From contig NZ_CP015381.1 in assembly GCF_001854245.1 (NCBI RefSeq), positions 2,825,001-2,889,000 of the forward strand: 64,000 nt of DNA, read 5' to 3'. The position numbers were made by a program, and so were the translations under genes. Source of the DNA: Desulfococcus multivorans. GTDB taxonomy: Bacteria; Desulfobacterota; Desulfobacteria; Desulfobacterales; Desulfococcaceae. Below, piece by piece: positions 17,648-26,671 of this stretch. Position 1 is the stretch's first letter; each line of letters opens with the position of its first letter. The notes under the pieces were generated by a model. That model was not told the origin of the DNA. It ran no database searches and was given only the letters and a program-made list of their open reading frames with translations.

Positions 17648-19655
17648 TCGCGGCTATGCCCCGGAAAGCACCTTGGAAAAAGCATACGATGCCGATCTGT
17701 TCCGAGAGCTTTATCCGTATATTCGTCCCCATGTGAAGGCGATCATCCTGGCTGCCTTTCTGGCGCTTCTCCTGACCGCGACAAACCTTGGCATGCCCTA
17801 TATCACGAAGGTCGCCGTGGATCGTTACATCGTCCCCGTTTCCAGGCAGGAGGATCCCGGAGCCACGCCTCGAGCGGACGGTTTCCCGACCGAATCGGAC
17901 CGGCGCCTGACCCTCGACATCTCCGAACCCGAGGCAGCCGCCGTGGTCGCCCGGTATCCCGATAAATTCGAGGTGCGGGAGCGGTCGGCGGAAATCTCCG
18001 TCTCCGATATCCAGCGTCTGTCCGAGGCGGAAATCCGGGCTCTCCGCATGAACGATCTCACCGGCGTCGGTTTGGCGGCCGCGGCGTTTTTGATCCTTAC
18101 CCTGATCGAATTCGGCCTCAACTTTTCCCAGGTAATCGTCATGGAAATCGCCGGCCAGCGCATTATGCACGATTTGAGAATGCAACTCTTCCGACACATC
18201 CAAAGCCTTTCCCTGTCCTTTTTCAACCGAACGCCCGTGGCCCGGCTGGTGACCCGGGCCACCAACGACATCCAGAACATGCACGAGTTCTTTACCTCCA
18301 TCATTGTATTTGTCTTCAGGGACCTTTTCCTTCTCCTGGGTATCACCGGCATGATGCTGGCCATTCATTGGCAGCTGTCCCTGGTCTGTTTTGCCGTCAT
18401 CCCTTTTGTTTTTTTTGCCGCCTTCTTCTTTTCCCGCATCGCCCGAACCGTATTCCGGACCCTCCGCATCAAGACGGCGGAGATCAATGCGCGCTTTTCC
18501 GAAACCATCGCCGGCATCTCCGTCATTCAGATGTTCGGGGAAGAAGAAAACAATGCCCGCGATTTCGAAAAATTGAACCAGGAGTTCTATCAGGCGGGCA
18601 TAAAACAGATCCATATCTTCGCCGTGTTCATGCCGTTGATCGAGCTCTTCAGCACCGTTTCCCTGGCCCTCGTGATCTATTACGGCGGCAGGGGCGTCAT
18701 CGGCGATGACATCAGCCTGGGGATCCTCGTCGCCTTCATCAGCTATATGCGCATGTTTTTCAGGCCGATCCGGGATCTTGCCGAAAAGTACAACATTCTT
18801 CAGAACGCCATGTCTTCCGCTGAACGGATTCTGTTGATCATGAACACCCACGAGACCCTCGATCAATCCCGTGAACCCCGCCGTCTCGAACCGCCCATGA
18901 ACTTCGAATCCCTGTCCTTCGAAAACGTCGGGTTGAGCTACATCGAGGGAGAGCCCGTCCTGAGAGGGATTACGCTTTCCATCGAAAAAGGCGAAACCCT
19001 TGCCGTTGTCGGCCCGACCGGATCGGGTAAAACGTCTTTGATTCACCTGATCCTTCGATTGTATGATCCCACGTCCGGCGAAATCCGGATCAATGGAAAG
19101 GCGATTCAGGAATGGTCGACCTCGGCGCTTCGCGCCAAAATGGCGCTCGTTCCCCAGGATCCCTTCCTGTTTTCGGAAAGTATTCGAGACAATATCCTTT
19201 TGGGAGATCCCGGGATCTCCCAAAAGGATTTCGATCGGATGATCGAGGCCGCCAACCTGATGCCGCTGATCCGCCGACTCCCGGAAGGGCTGAACACACG
19301 GTTCAGCGAAGGCGGCGGATCCGTCTCGAGCGGAGAGCGTCAGCTGGTGGCCATCGCCCGGGCTTTGGCGCGAAATCCGGACCTGATTCTCCTGGACGAG
19401 GCCACTTCCTACATCGATTCGGAAACGGAGCTCAAGATACAGGAAGCCCTTTCCAACCTGATGCGGGGTCGCACCGCCGTGGTCGTGGCACACCGGCTTT
19501 CGACCGCCCGGCATGCCGACCGGATCATTGTGGTCAAAAAGGGTCGGATTATCGAATCCGGCACCCACGAATCGCTGATGGCATTGGGGAAATTTTACTA
19601 TCGACTCAATCGACTGCACCATTCGGTCGACGCGCAGGAGATCCCCCCGCGCTGA
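17637..19655 (+). CDS. ABC exporter half-transporter (catalytic-site subunit) with an extracytoplasmic insert
   Basis: 672 residues. After the first transmembrane helix (about residues 35-55) there is an insert of about 100 hydrophilic residues before the second helix, longer than in the partner and probably outside the membrane. The nucleotide-binding domain has Walker A G-P-T-G-S-G-K-T-S, Walker B L-I-L-L-D-E-A with the catalytic glutamate, but a non-canonical signature V-S-S-G-E-R-Q. Paired with the upstream gene this gives one complete and one degenerate ATP site, as in heterodimeric exporters. The start at 17637 has CAGGAGG and lies inside the end of the partner gene. A perfect 36-bp palindrome occurs within this gene. 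Confidence 0.9.
   Translation: MSSDRGYAPESTLEKAYDADLFRELYPYIRPHVKAIILAAFLALLLTATNLGMPYITKVAVDRYIVPVSRQEDPGATPRADGFPTESDRRLTLDISEPEAAAVVARYPDKFEVRERSAEISVSDIQRLSEAEIRALRMNDLTGVGLAAAAFLILTLIEFGLNFSQVIVMEIAGQRIMHDLRMQLFRHIQSLSLSFFNRTPVARLVTRATNDIQNMHEFFTSIIVFVFRDLFLLLGITGMMLAIHWQLSLVCFAVIPFVFFAAFFFSRIARTVFRTLRIKTAEINARFSETIAGISVIQMFGEEENNARDFEKLNQEFYQAGIKQIHIFAVFMPLIELFSTVSLALVIYYGGRGVIGDDISLGILVAFISYMRMFFRPIRDLAEKYNILQNAMSSAERILLIMNTHETLDQSREPRRLEPPMNFESLSFENVGLSYIEGEPVLRGITLSIEKGETLAVVGPTGSGKTSLIHLILRLYDPTSGEIRINGKAIQEWSTSALRAKMALVPQDPFLFSESIRDNILLGDPGISQKDFDRMIEAANLMPLIRRLPEGLNTRFSEGGGSVSSGERQLVAIARALARNPDLILLDEATSYIDSETELKIQEALSNLMRGRTAVVVAHRLSTARHADRIIVVKKGRIIESGTHESLMALGKFYYRLNRLHHSVDAQEIPPR
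19194..19229. repeat. Perfect 36-bp palindrome inside the ABC exporter gene
   Basis: Arms of 18 bases (ATCCTTTTGGGAGATCCC and its exact reverse complement) meet with no spacer. It lies within the coding sequence and encodes the residues N-I-L-L-G-D-P-G-I-S-Q-K-D just after the Q-loop. There is no T-tract, so it is not an ordinary terminator. Confidence 0.95.
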
Positions 19656-19784
19656 TCCGGGAAGGACGACACGTGCCCTTCCCTTCCCCGCGAACCTGGA
19701 GCACGATCCGGAGAAAACGCCGACCGGCAGAAACGCAGCCCGTAAAAAAGACACCTCGAGAGGAAATTCAGGGAGACAAAACGC

Positions 19785-20843
19785 CTATCTGAAAACGATG
19801 GACGCACCGCCGGGATCGAGAACCCGACCGATGATTCCGGCATGGGTAATGCCCGCCTGATGAAGCCGCTCGATCAGCGCATCAGCCTGCGACGCCGTTA
19901 CGGCGACAAGAAGCCCGCCGCTGGTCTGAGGATCGAAGAGGATCTCTTCCTCCCATCGCCTGAGCCGCCCTGGAAACCGAACCCGTTTTTCGGTCAATCG
20001 GCGGTTGTCCGCGTTCATGCCGGTGGTCACTCCTTCCCTGTAGGCATCCAGCGCCTCATCCATGAACGGGATTTTTTCGAATTCGATCTCCAGCGTTGCA
20101 TTCGATCCCCGGGCCATTTCCAATCCATGACCGGCCAGCCCGAATCCGGTGACATCCGTCGCGCCGTGAACGTCAAAATCAGCCATGATTTCGGCTGCTT
20201 TTCGATTCAGGGTCGTCAACACACGGATACAGCGTTCCATCGCGCCCCGGGAAACCCGCTTTTTCAGGTTGGCATTGAACAGAACCCCGCTACCGACAGG
20301 TTTGGTCAAAATCAGCCGATCACCCGGCCGTGCGCCGGAGTTGCGCCACACCCGTTCAGGATGAACAAGTCCCGTCACGGAAAGCCCGAACTTGGGCTCC
20401 GCATCCTCGGTGGTATGCCCCCCCAGCAACACGGCGCCGGCCTCGGTAATCTTGCTCACGGCCCCGGTGATGATGCCCAGAAGCACATCAGGCCCCAGCT
20501 TCTCTCCCGGAAAACCAACAAGACTCAGGCAGGCAATGGGGCGGCCGCCCATGGCATAGATGTCGCTGATGGCGTTGGCTGCGGCGATCTGGCCGAAAAG
20601 ATACGGATCGTCCACCGGCGGGGTAATGAAATCCGCCGTAACGACAAGGGCCTCCTGGTCGTTCAGCCGGTAGACGCCGGCATCGTCTGACGTATCGAAC
20701 CCCACGATGATGTTGGGATCATCGCTTTTCGGCAGGGCCGCCAATAAAGCCTCCAGCCCGACCGGGCTGAGCTTCGCCGCTCACCCGCAGGTTTTGGCAA
20801 GGCGGGTGAGCGTTGGCCTGTGCAGCAAATCAGAAATCTTCAT
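19785..20843 (-). CDS. selD: Selenide, water dikinase containing selenocysteine
   Basis: 352 residues if the in-frame TGA at 20783-20781 (codon 21) is read as selenocysteine. The N-terminus then reads T-C-G-U-A-A-K-L-S-P, matching the catalytic Cys/Sec segment of selenophosphate synthetases (G-C-G-C-K in the E. coli enzyme). Downstream are the ATP/metal motifs G-F-D-T-S-D-D-A, T-A-D-F-I-T-P, A-N-A-I-S-D-I-Y-A-M-G-G and G-G-H-T. The enzyme makes selenophosphate from selenide and ATP for Sec-tRNA synthesis. A conventional caller starts at 20744 and loses the active site. An AGGTTGTC sequence precedes the ATG at 20843 as a modest ribosome site. A SECIS-like hairpin follows the TGA at the correct distance. 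Confidence 0.92.
20747..20774 (-). promoter_or_regulatory. Bacterial SECIS-like hairpin in selD
   Basis: On the minus strand the sequence after the TGA folds into an upper stem CAGCCC/GGGCTG closed by the tetraloop GGTC, with a lower AAGC/GCTT pairing around it. The upper stem begins 11 bases after the TGA, the spacing described for the minimal SECIS element of E. coli formate dehydrogenase, and the loop contains the GU expected for SelB binding. Confidence 0.8.
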
Positions 20844-21000
20844 GACAACCTCGACGACGCTGATGGTATATGGACGCATTCGGAGAAAATTTCGGACATA
20901 TTATGAAAAATCATGAAAAAAGCAAACATTTCATCCTTTTTTTCAGTATTCCGGGGGACGGGCATCGCGGGTTCCGGTCTCTCTGTATGGGAGATAGCGC

Positions 21001-21029
21001 TTGCCAAATCAGCCCGCGCATGGTATGAG
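21001..21029 (+). promoter_or_regulatory. Candidate promoter of fhs
   Basis: TTGCCA (21001-21006) and TATGAG (21024-21029) are separated by 17 bases. Transcription would start near 21036, about 150 bases before fhs. The 343-base gap between the divergent selD and fhs genes otherwise shows nothing I recognise. Confidence 0.4.
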
Positions 21030-21186
21030 TGACCGATTTTTAACGCATGTATTCATGGAATGAGCTCATCCTAGCCGATATTGGCCGGTTCAGACAATAA
21101 ATGGATGTCGGTTATCCATCGTGACGGGATGCCTCGTATCGAGGATCCCTGGCGCTAACATTAATAACTAAAGGAGAATTGGATCT

Positions 21187-22950
21187 ATGGCTTACAATGC
21201 AGTAGAAATGGCCGACTGGCAGATTTCCGAGGAAGCCGAAAAAAACATGCCCCTGCCGGAGGATTGGATCGACAAACTGGGGCTTGAAAAAGAAGAGCTC
21301 CTTGCCATGGGCCGTCTGGCCAAGCTCGACTTTCTGAAGATCATCGATCGCCTCAAGAACAAGCCCGACGGCAAGTACATCGAGGTTACCGCCATCACGC
21401 CCACCCCTCTCGGCGAAGGTAAAAGCACCACCTCCGTGGGTCTGATGGAAGGTCTGGGGAAACGCGGCGTCAGCGTCGGCGGCGCCCTGCGACAGCCCTC
21501 GGGCGGCCCGACCATGAACGTCAAAGGTACGGCGGCGGGCGGCGGCAACTCCCTTCTGATCCCCATGACCGAATTCTCCCTGGGCCTCACCGGCGACATC
21601 AACGACATCATGAACGCCCACAACCTGGCCATGGTGGCGTTGACCGCCCGCATGCAGCATGAAAGAAACTACAATGACGAACAGCTGGCCCGGCTGACCG
21701 GCATGCGCCGCCTCGATGTCGACCCCACCCGCGTCGAAATGGGATGGATCATCGACTTCTGTGCACAGGCCCTCCGCAATATCGTCATCGGTTTGGGCGG
21801 CCGCACCGACGGCTTCACCATGCAGTCCAAGTTCGGCATTGCCGTCGGGTCCGAGTGCATGGCGATTCTGGCCGTTGCCAAAGACCTGGCCGATCTGAAG
21901 GAGCGCCTCAACAACATCACCGTAGCCTTCGACAAGAGCGGAAAGCCCGTCACCACCGGCGATCTGGAAGTCGGCAACGCCATGACCGCCTTCATGAGAA
22001 ACACCATCAACCCGACCATGATGTGCACCGCGGAATACCAGCCGTGTCTGGTTCATGCCGGTCCCTTCGCCAACATCGCCGTGGGCCAATCCTCCATCAT
22101 CGCAGACCGCGTCGGCCTCAAGCTGTGGGATTACCATGTCACGGAGTCCGGATTTGCCGCGGACATCGGATTTGAGAAGTTCTGGAACGTGAAATGCCGC
22201 TTCAGCGGATTGAAGCCCCACGTCTCCGTACTCACCTCCACCATCCGCGCTCTCAAGATGCACGGCGGCGGACCCAAGGTAGTCGCCGGGAAAGCCCTTC
22301 CCGATGAATACACCAAGGAGAACCTCGCCCTCGTCGAAAAGGGATGCGAGAACATGGTTCACATGATCAACGTCATCCGGAAGGCCGGCATCAATCCGGT
22401 TGTCTGCATCAACCGCTTCTACACGGATACCGATGCGGAATGCGCCATCGTCCGGAAGGCCGCCGAGGCCGCCGGCGCCCGTTGCGCGGAATCCAAGCAT
22501 TGGGAGCTGGGCGGTGAAGGCGCGCTGGAGTTCGCCGATGCGGTCATCGACGCCTGCAACGAAGAGAACGATTTCAAATTCCTCTATCCGCTGGAGATGA
22601 AGCTGCGCGACCGCGTCAACACCATCGCCACGGAGGTCTATGGTGCCGAAGGCGTCGACTGGAGCCCCGAGGCCAACGCCAAGGCCGAGATGCTTGAAAA
22701 AGATCCCAAATATGCCGACTTCGCCACCATGATGGTCAAGACGCATCTGAGCCTTTCCCATGACCCGGTGGTCAAGGGTGTGCCCAAGGGCTGGCGCCTG
22801 CCCATCCGCGACGTGTTGATCTACTCCGGTGCCAAGTTCCTCTGCCCCTGTGCCGGCACCATCAGCCTGATGCCCGGAACCAGCTCCAACCCGGCATTCA
22901 GAAGAATCGACGTTGATCCCGCCACCGGCAAGGTCAGCGGCCTGTTCTAA
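21187..22950 (+). CDS. fhs: Formate-tetrahydrofolate ligase
   Basis: 587 residues, slightly longer than the common 555-560. It contains [12 protein letters not shown] near residue 72 (the P-loop that binds ATP), R-Q-P-S-G-G-P-T near residue 100, and F-S-L-G-L-T-G-D-I near residue 134. It condenses formate with tetrahydrofolate to 10-formyl-THF with ATP. In autotrophic or completely oxidising sulfate reducers this is a step of the Wood-Ljungdahl methyl branch. An AAAGGAG site precedes the start. The gene is monocistronic, followed by a strong terminator. Confidence 0.97.
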   Translation: MAYNAVEMADWQISEEAEKNMPLPEDWIDKLGLEKEELLAMGRLAKLDFLKIIDRLKNKPDGKYIEVTAITPTPLGEGKSTTSVGLMEGLGKRGVSVGGALRQPSGGPTMNVKGTAAGGGNSLLIPMTEFSLGLTGDINDIMNAHNLAMVALTARMQHERNYNDEQLARLTGMRRLDVDPTRVEMGWIIDFCAQALRNIVIGLGGRTDGFTMQSKFGIAVGSECMAILAVAKDLADLKERLNNITVAFDKSGKPVTTGDLEVGNAMTAFMRNTINPTMMCTAEYQPCLVHAGPFANIAVGQSSIIADRVGLKLWDYHVTESGFAADIGFEKFWNVKCRFSGLKPHVSVLTSTIRALKMHGGGPKVVAGKALPDEYTKENLALVEKGCENMVHMINVIRKAGINPVVCINRFYTDTDAECAIVRKAAEAAGARCAESKHWELGGEGALEFADAVIDACNEENDFKFLYPLEMKLRDRVNTIATEVYGAEGVDWSPEANAKAEMLEKDPKYADFATMMVKTHLSLSHDPVVKGVPKGWRLPIRDVLIYSGAKFLCPCAGTISLMPGTSSNPAFRRIDVDPATGKVSGLF

Positions 22951-22981
22951 AGATTCCTATCGAATTCCAGAGAATTCGCAC

Positions 22982-23015
22982 AAGGCCTGAGGATAACTTC
23001 CTCAGGCCTTTTTTT
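22982..23015 (+). terminator. Intrinsic terminator of fhs
   Basis: An 11-bp perfect stem (AAGGCCTGAGG / CCTCAGGCCTT) with a 7-base loop and a run of T directly after it, 31 bases downstream of the fhs stop. Confidence 0.92.
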
Positions 23016-23219
23016 CGTGACGCGATGCCGCCTTGTGGGGGGAGGGGGTTGCCGCAAACCCGCTGCACCGTAAAATTGATCATCGTCCCGACAGTGATTA
23101 TGTTTACGCCGATACGGCATTGACCCCGAACCCAACGCGCCGTCCCATAAAACAGATCGGACCGGCAATCGACGGACGGACGACGCCGCATCCATCACCG
23201 TCGAACATGAAAGGCGATT

Positions 23220-23615
23220 ATGAATCCAAAATTGACGATTCTATCGGTGCTCCTCATAACGACGCTCATCGCGTCGCCGGCGTCGGCCCTGCGCTGCGAC
23301 GGCAAGGTTATCGTCCGGGGGATGACGTCATCCGAGATTATTAAAAACTGCGGTGAGCCCACCTGGGTGGATGAGCGTCAGGAGGAACGGTTCAGTCGAA
23401 ACTGCCGCGATCCCTTTTTCTGGACGGATCCGGACGACTATGAACGATACGAGGAACACTACTATATCTATCGCGGCAAACGGTACACGGGATGCAAGAA
23501 GATCGTCACCATCCAGGAGTGGTTCTATAACTTCGGCTCCAGCCGCCTGACCCAGACCCTGATTTTTGAAAACAGCCGTCTCGTGCATATTCGGCAGGGC
23601 GGATACGGATATTGA
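23220..23615 (+). CDS. Secreted DUF2845-type protein
   Basis: 131 residues with a Sec signal peptide (hydrophobic residues 5-20, cleavage after A-S-A near residue 23). The mature part begins with L-R-C-D-G-K and holds the G-M-T-S-S-E-I-I-K-N-C-G-E-P pattern typical of the DUF2845 family, small periplasmic proteins of unknown function. Four cysteines (in R-C-D, N-C-G, N-C-R and G-C-K) could form two disulfides. A dense charged/aromatic stretch follows (D-D-Y-E-R-Y-E-E-H-Y-Y-I-Y). It stands alone between the fhs terminator and a broken gene. Confidence 0.8.
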   Translation: MNPKLTILSVLLITTLIASPASALRCDGKVIVRGMTSSEIIKNCGEPTWVDERQEERFSRNCRDPFFWTDPDDYERYEEHYYIYRGKRYTGCKKIVTIQEWFYNFGSSRLTQTLIFENSRLVHIRQGGYGY

Positions 23616-23639
23616 GGGAATCATCATGAACCCCACTGT

Positions 23640-23843
23640 GTCGGACCCGACACCAACGCCGGTTCTATCCGCACCATCAAACGCGGGATCGTGATGGGAA
23701 CGGCCTCCCCCGCACATTTGGGCAGAAGCACCCACGTATGGGAAATCCGCATCACCGACAACCACGATCGTCTGGTCTGCCTGTCCAGAATTACGATGGC
23801 GATTCTTCAGCGCCGATGCGGCCGTCGGGCATGCATGAGGTAG
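23640..23843 (+). pseudogene. C-terminal remnant of a PaaI/YdiI-type hotdog thioesterase
   Basis: An uninterrupted frame of about 67 codons reads I-R-T-I-K-R-G-I-V-M-G-T-A and then H-L-G-R-S-T-H-V-W-E-I-R-I, L-V-C-L-S-R-I-T-M-A-I-L. This is the C-terminal half of the thioesterase family that includes DHNA-CoA thioesterase MenI/YdiI. The N-terminal half, with the catalytic helix, is absent: the upstream sequence runs straight into the end of the DUF2845 gene. An internal ATG at 23694 would give only 49 residues. The end overlaps the 3' end of ubiG on the other strand. It is probably a decayed gene, truncated by a deletion. Confidence 0.65.
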
Positions 23844-24529
23844 TTCACCCGGGTATTGTTGTTCAAAAAATATCGGCGACTGAAGGGGTTGTACTGCAAT
23901 CCGGCGACATTCCTGACGTCGAGCCCCGCACTTTCGGCCCATTGGGTCAGCTCGCCGGGTCGGACGAACATTCGGAAACTGTGGGATCCCCTCTCCAGGA
24001 GACGGAGAACGTATTCCGCCCCGACAATGGCAAAAACGAAGGATTTGAGATTGCGGTTGATGGTGGCGAAAAACACGTCGCCTCCCGGCCTGACCAAACG
24101 TCCGCACGCCGCTACGATCGACGCGGGCCTGGGAACATGTTCCAGGAGTTCCATACAGGTCACGACGTCGAAAGCGGCGGGGGCGGCATCGGCCAGCGCC
24201 TCCACCGTTGTCCTGCGGTAATCGACGGCGTGTCCCGATAGCACCATATGCCGGCGGGCGGCCATGAGGGGGGCCTCCCCCATGTCGATCCCCGTTACAC
24301 GGGCGCCCTCGGCCGCCAGGGCCTCGCTCAGGATGCCGCCGCCGCACCCCACGTCAAGGACCCGGACGCCCCGGAGCCGGGTACGCTCCCGGATATACCC
24401 CAACCGGAGGGGGTTGATGTCGTGAAGAGACTTCAATACACCGTTGCGGTCCCACCAACGGTCGGCAACCCTCTCGAATTTATCCAGTTCCCTTTCATCC
24501 AGGTTCAGGGGATCCTCCACTTGTTTCAT
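23807..24529 (-). CDS. ubiG: UbiG-like SAM-dependent methyltransferase
   Basis: 240 residues. The Rossmann-like methyltransferase domain has V-L-D-V-G-C-G-G-G-I-L-S-E near residue 57, V-T-G-I-D-M near residue 77 and F-D-V-V-T-C-M-E-L-L-E-H-V near residue 118. The N-terminal W-W-D-R-N-G-V-L-K-S-L-H-D-I-N-P-L-R segment is the UbiG signature. UbiG performs O-methylations in ubiquinone synthesis, but a menaquinone-based anaerobe would not need that, so the substrate here is uncertain. The UbiA-like gene is divergent and 129 bases away. Confidence 0.8.
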   Translation of the reverse strand: MKQVEDPLNLDERELDKFERVADRWWDRNGVLKSLHDINPLRLGYIRERTRLRGVRVLDVGCGGGILSEALAAEGARVTGIDMGEAPLMAARRHMVLSGHAVDYRRTTVEALADAAPAAFDVVTCMELLEHVPRPASIVAACGRLVRPGGDVFFATINRNLKSFVFAIVGAEYVLRLLERGSHSFRMFVRPGELTQWAESAGLDVRNVAGLQYNPFSRRYFLNNNTRVNYLMHARRPHRR

Positions 24530-24658
24530 CCATCCTCCCGCAGCCGTCGGCCGTTCAACAGCCGGATATTCGATCCGTCTTGACTTGCCGTCGGTTATCG
24601 TTTATTTAAGGCGCAATCAACAATTCGCCGTCACGTCAATGCCGCTTCCGGGAGTTAC

Positions 24659-25615
24659 ATGTTGAAAACCACTGCAAATCCGATGCGGTTCATCCGCGAT
24701 CATCGTTTCAAGCTCTTTGTGGCCCTGTCTCGCACGCCCCATGGGCTGCTGGATATGACAACACCCTGTTTTGCGGCCTGTCTGTGGCTGGGCGGCCTGC
24801 CGCCGCTCCCGGTTCTGCTGCTGGGTATCGTAACGGTTTTCGCCGGATATACCGCCGTCTATGCATTGAACGACGTCGTCGATTATCGGGTGGACCAGGA
24901 AAAGCTCAGGCAGGCAGACTGCAGGGTGCGAACCGGGACGGAGGACATCGACGCGGCCCTGGTTCGGCATCCCATGGCCCAGGGCCTGTTGCGGTTTCGG
25001 GAAGGGCTGTTCTGGTCCGCGGCCTGGGCGGCAGTCGCCCTTGTCGGTGCCTATCTTCTCAATCCGGTTTGCGCATGGATTTTCATAGGAGGCTGTCTAC
25101 TCGAAGCGACCTACTGCCTTCTTTTGAAGGTCAGCCCGATGAGAATATTCATCAATGGAATCGTCAAAACCCTGGGGGCCGTCGCCGCCGTCTTCGCCGT
25201 CGACCCGCACCCGTCGGGGCTTTTTCTGGCGACCCTATTTTTCATGCTGTTTTTCTGGGAGGTCGGCGGTCAGAATATCCCCAACGACAGCAGCGACATG
25301 GATGAAGACATCCAGCTGAACGCCAAGACCGTCCCCGTCCGGTTCGGCCTCGATTTCTCATCCTTCGCCGCCGTCGTGACCCTGGGAGCCGCGGTGCTCT
25401 TAACCCTGGTGCTTTTCAGCCTGTCCCGGGCACGATTCAGCGCGATAGATTATCTGGTCGTTCTCAGTTTAGGAATCTGGCTGCTCATCATGCCGGCCGC
25501 CGAGTTCCGAAGAAATCCCACGCAGGTCAGCGCGATGCGTCTCTTCAATCGTGCCAGTTGGTATCCGCCGGCCCTGTTTTCGATAACAGCCCTACGCATC
25601 CTTTTCCTCGCCTGA
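24659..25615 (+). CDS. UbiA-family prenyltransferase
   Basis: 318 residues, mostly hydrophobic with eight to nine predicted transmembrane helices. The first aspartate-rich motif is N-D-V-V-D-Y-R-V-D near residue 78 and the second is D-S-S-D-M-D-E-D near residue 217; both bind magnesium and prenyl diphosphate in this family. It joins a polyprenyl chain to an aromatic ring or related acceptor. Neighbouring ubiG and ubiE genes point to quinone synthesis. The exact branch (UbiA, MenA or MqnP) cannot be told. Its stop codon abuts the convergent ubiE stop with no intervening base. Confidence 0.85.
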   Translation: MLKTTANPMRFIRDHRFKLFVALSRTPHGLLDMTTPCFAACLWLGGLPPLPVLLLGIVTVFAGYTAVYALNDVVDYRVDQEKLRQADCRVRTGTEDIDAALVRHPMAQGLLRFREGLFWSAAWAAVALVGAYLLNPVCAWIFIGGCLLEATYCLLLKVSPMRIFINGIVKTLGAVAAVFAVDPHPSGLFLATLFFMLFFWEVGGQNIPNDSSDMDEDIQLNAKTVPVRFGLDFSSFAAVVTLGAAVLLTLVLFSLSRARFSAIDYLVVLSLGIWLLIMPAAEFRRNPTQVSAMRLFNRASWYPPALFSITALRILFLA

Positions 25616-26440
25616 CTACGGCCTCTTGGTACCGGTGTGGGCCACTGCGATGCCGTTGGTCATCCGCTCATAGATCACTTCTGAAAACCCGACTGAAGTC
25701 AGCACATCCCTCAGTTCATCCGGCATCAGGAACAGGCGTATGGTTTCCGGCAGACAGGTGTATGCCTTCCGCTCACCCATCATCAGATCCCCCAGAAGCG
25801 GCATGATGTGGAAGGAATAGACGTCGTACAGGCATCGAAACCACGGCCATACGGGTTTGGAGAATTCCAGACAGAGGAAGCGGCCCCCGGGTTTCAGAAC
25901 GCGGCACATCTCACTGAAGGCCTGTTTCATATGGGTGATGTTTCGAACGGCAAAGCCGATCATCACCACATCGAAGGTGTCGTCGGGAAATGAAATCCGC
26001 TCGGCGTCCCCCTGGACGTAATGAATGTCCCTGCGGATATCGGCGTTGGTCCGCTTCATGCGACCGGCATTGATCATGTCCCGGTTGATGTCGTAGAGCA
26101 CGATATTCCCGGAGCGTCCCATCGCCTTTCCGGCCATGACGGACAGATCTCCGGTCCCCCCACAGACATCGAGAACCCTCTCACCGGACTTCAATCCAAG
26201 CCGGGTGATCGCAGCCTTCTTCCACAGATAATGAATACCCAGGCTGAGCACCGTATTCATCATGTCGTATTTGTGGGCCACGGAATCAAAATGGCGCCTC
26301 ACCCGGTCCGCCTTCTCCTGCTCGGAAAGTTCCTCGGAACCGAACCGTGCCTGCCGTTTCAGGAATACGACATCATCCAGTTGTTCTTTTCGCTTCTTTT
26401 CTTCCGACCATGTAGGTAAATTCAAGGACATCTCTTCCAT
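25616..26440 (-). CDS. ubiE: UbiE/MenG-type quinone C-methyltransferase (copy 1)
   Basis: About 274 residues. After a charged N-terminus of about 45 residues comes V-R-R-H-F-D-S-V-A-H-K-Y-D-M-M-N and the SAM motif V-L-D-V-C-G-G-T-G-D-L. Later elements include G-D-A-E-R-I-S-F-P-D and V-L-K-P-G-G-R-F-L-C-L-E-F-S-K-P, the UbiE signature. It methylates demethylmenaquinone in menaquinone synthesis. Starts at 26533 or 26431 are also possible and none has a strong ribosome site. A second, related copy is at 48373. It is convergent with the UbiA-family gene. Confidence 0.88.
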   Translation of the reverse strand: MEEMSLNLPTWSEEKKRKEQLDDVVFLKRQARFGSEELSEQEKADRVRRHFDSVAHKYDMMNTVLSLGIHYLWKKAAITRLGLKSGERVLDVCGGTGDLSVMAGKAMGRSGNIVLYDINRDMINAGRMKRTNADIRRDIHYVQGDAERISFPDDTFDVVMIGFAVRNITHMKQAFSEMCRVLKPGGRFLCLEFSKPVWPWFRCLYDVYSFHIMPLLGDLMMGERKAYTCLPETIRLFLMPDELRDVLTSVGFSEVIYERMTNGIAVAHTGTKRP

Positions 26441-26585
26441 CTTTCGATTACGGCATGATTGCCGTCCCGCCCGGCAGGCTTCGGGTTCGGAACCTTGAAA
26501 CCTCCGGGAGTTCAAGCATATGAAGGCGCTCAATATGTCAAAGATATAAACTTAATTCAAGCCTTATGTGCCTCACAGAGTTTTA

Positions 26586-26614
26586 TTGACCCTATCCCCT
26601 TTCCGTGGTAAAAT
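26586..26614 (+). promoter_or_regulatory. Promoter of the NosL/copper-handling operon
   Basis: TTGACC (26586-26591) and TAAAAT (26609-26614) with a 17-base spacer, each one mismatch from consensus. The predicted start near 26621 leaves about 50 bases before the ATG at 26672. It drives the five same-strand genes that follow. Confidence 0.6.
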
Positions 26615-26671
26615 TTACGCAAATTTTCTCAAATTCATCATAACGAACCTTCATACCGTTGGGGGGGCAAA

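Noticed and set aside
17547-19754. 735-codon antisense frame across the ABC exporter gene
   Set aside because: Low-complexity, histidine/glycine/aspartate-rich translation typical of antisense GC-rich DNA.
21112-22761. Long antisense frame opposite fhs
   Set aside because: No recognisable protein features; the plus strand encodes complete formate-tetrahydrofolate ligase.
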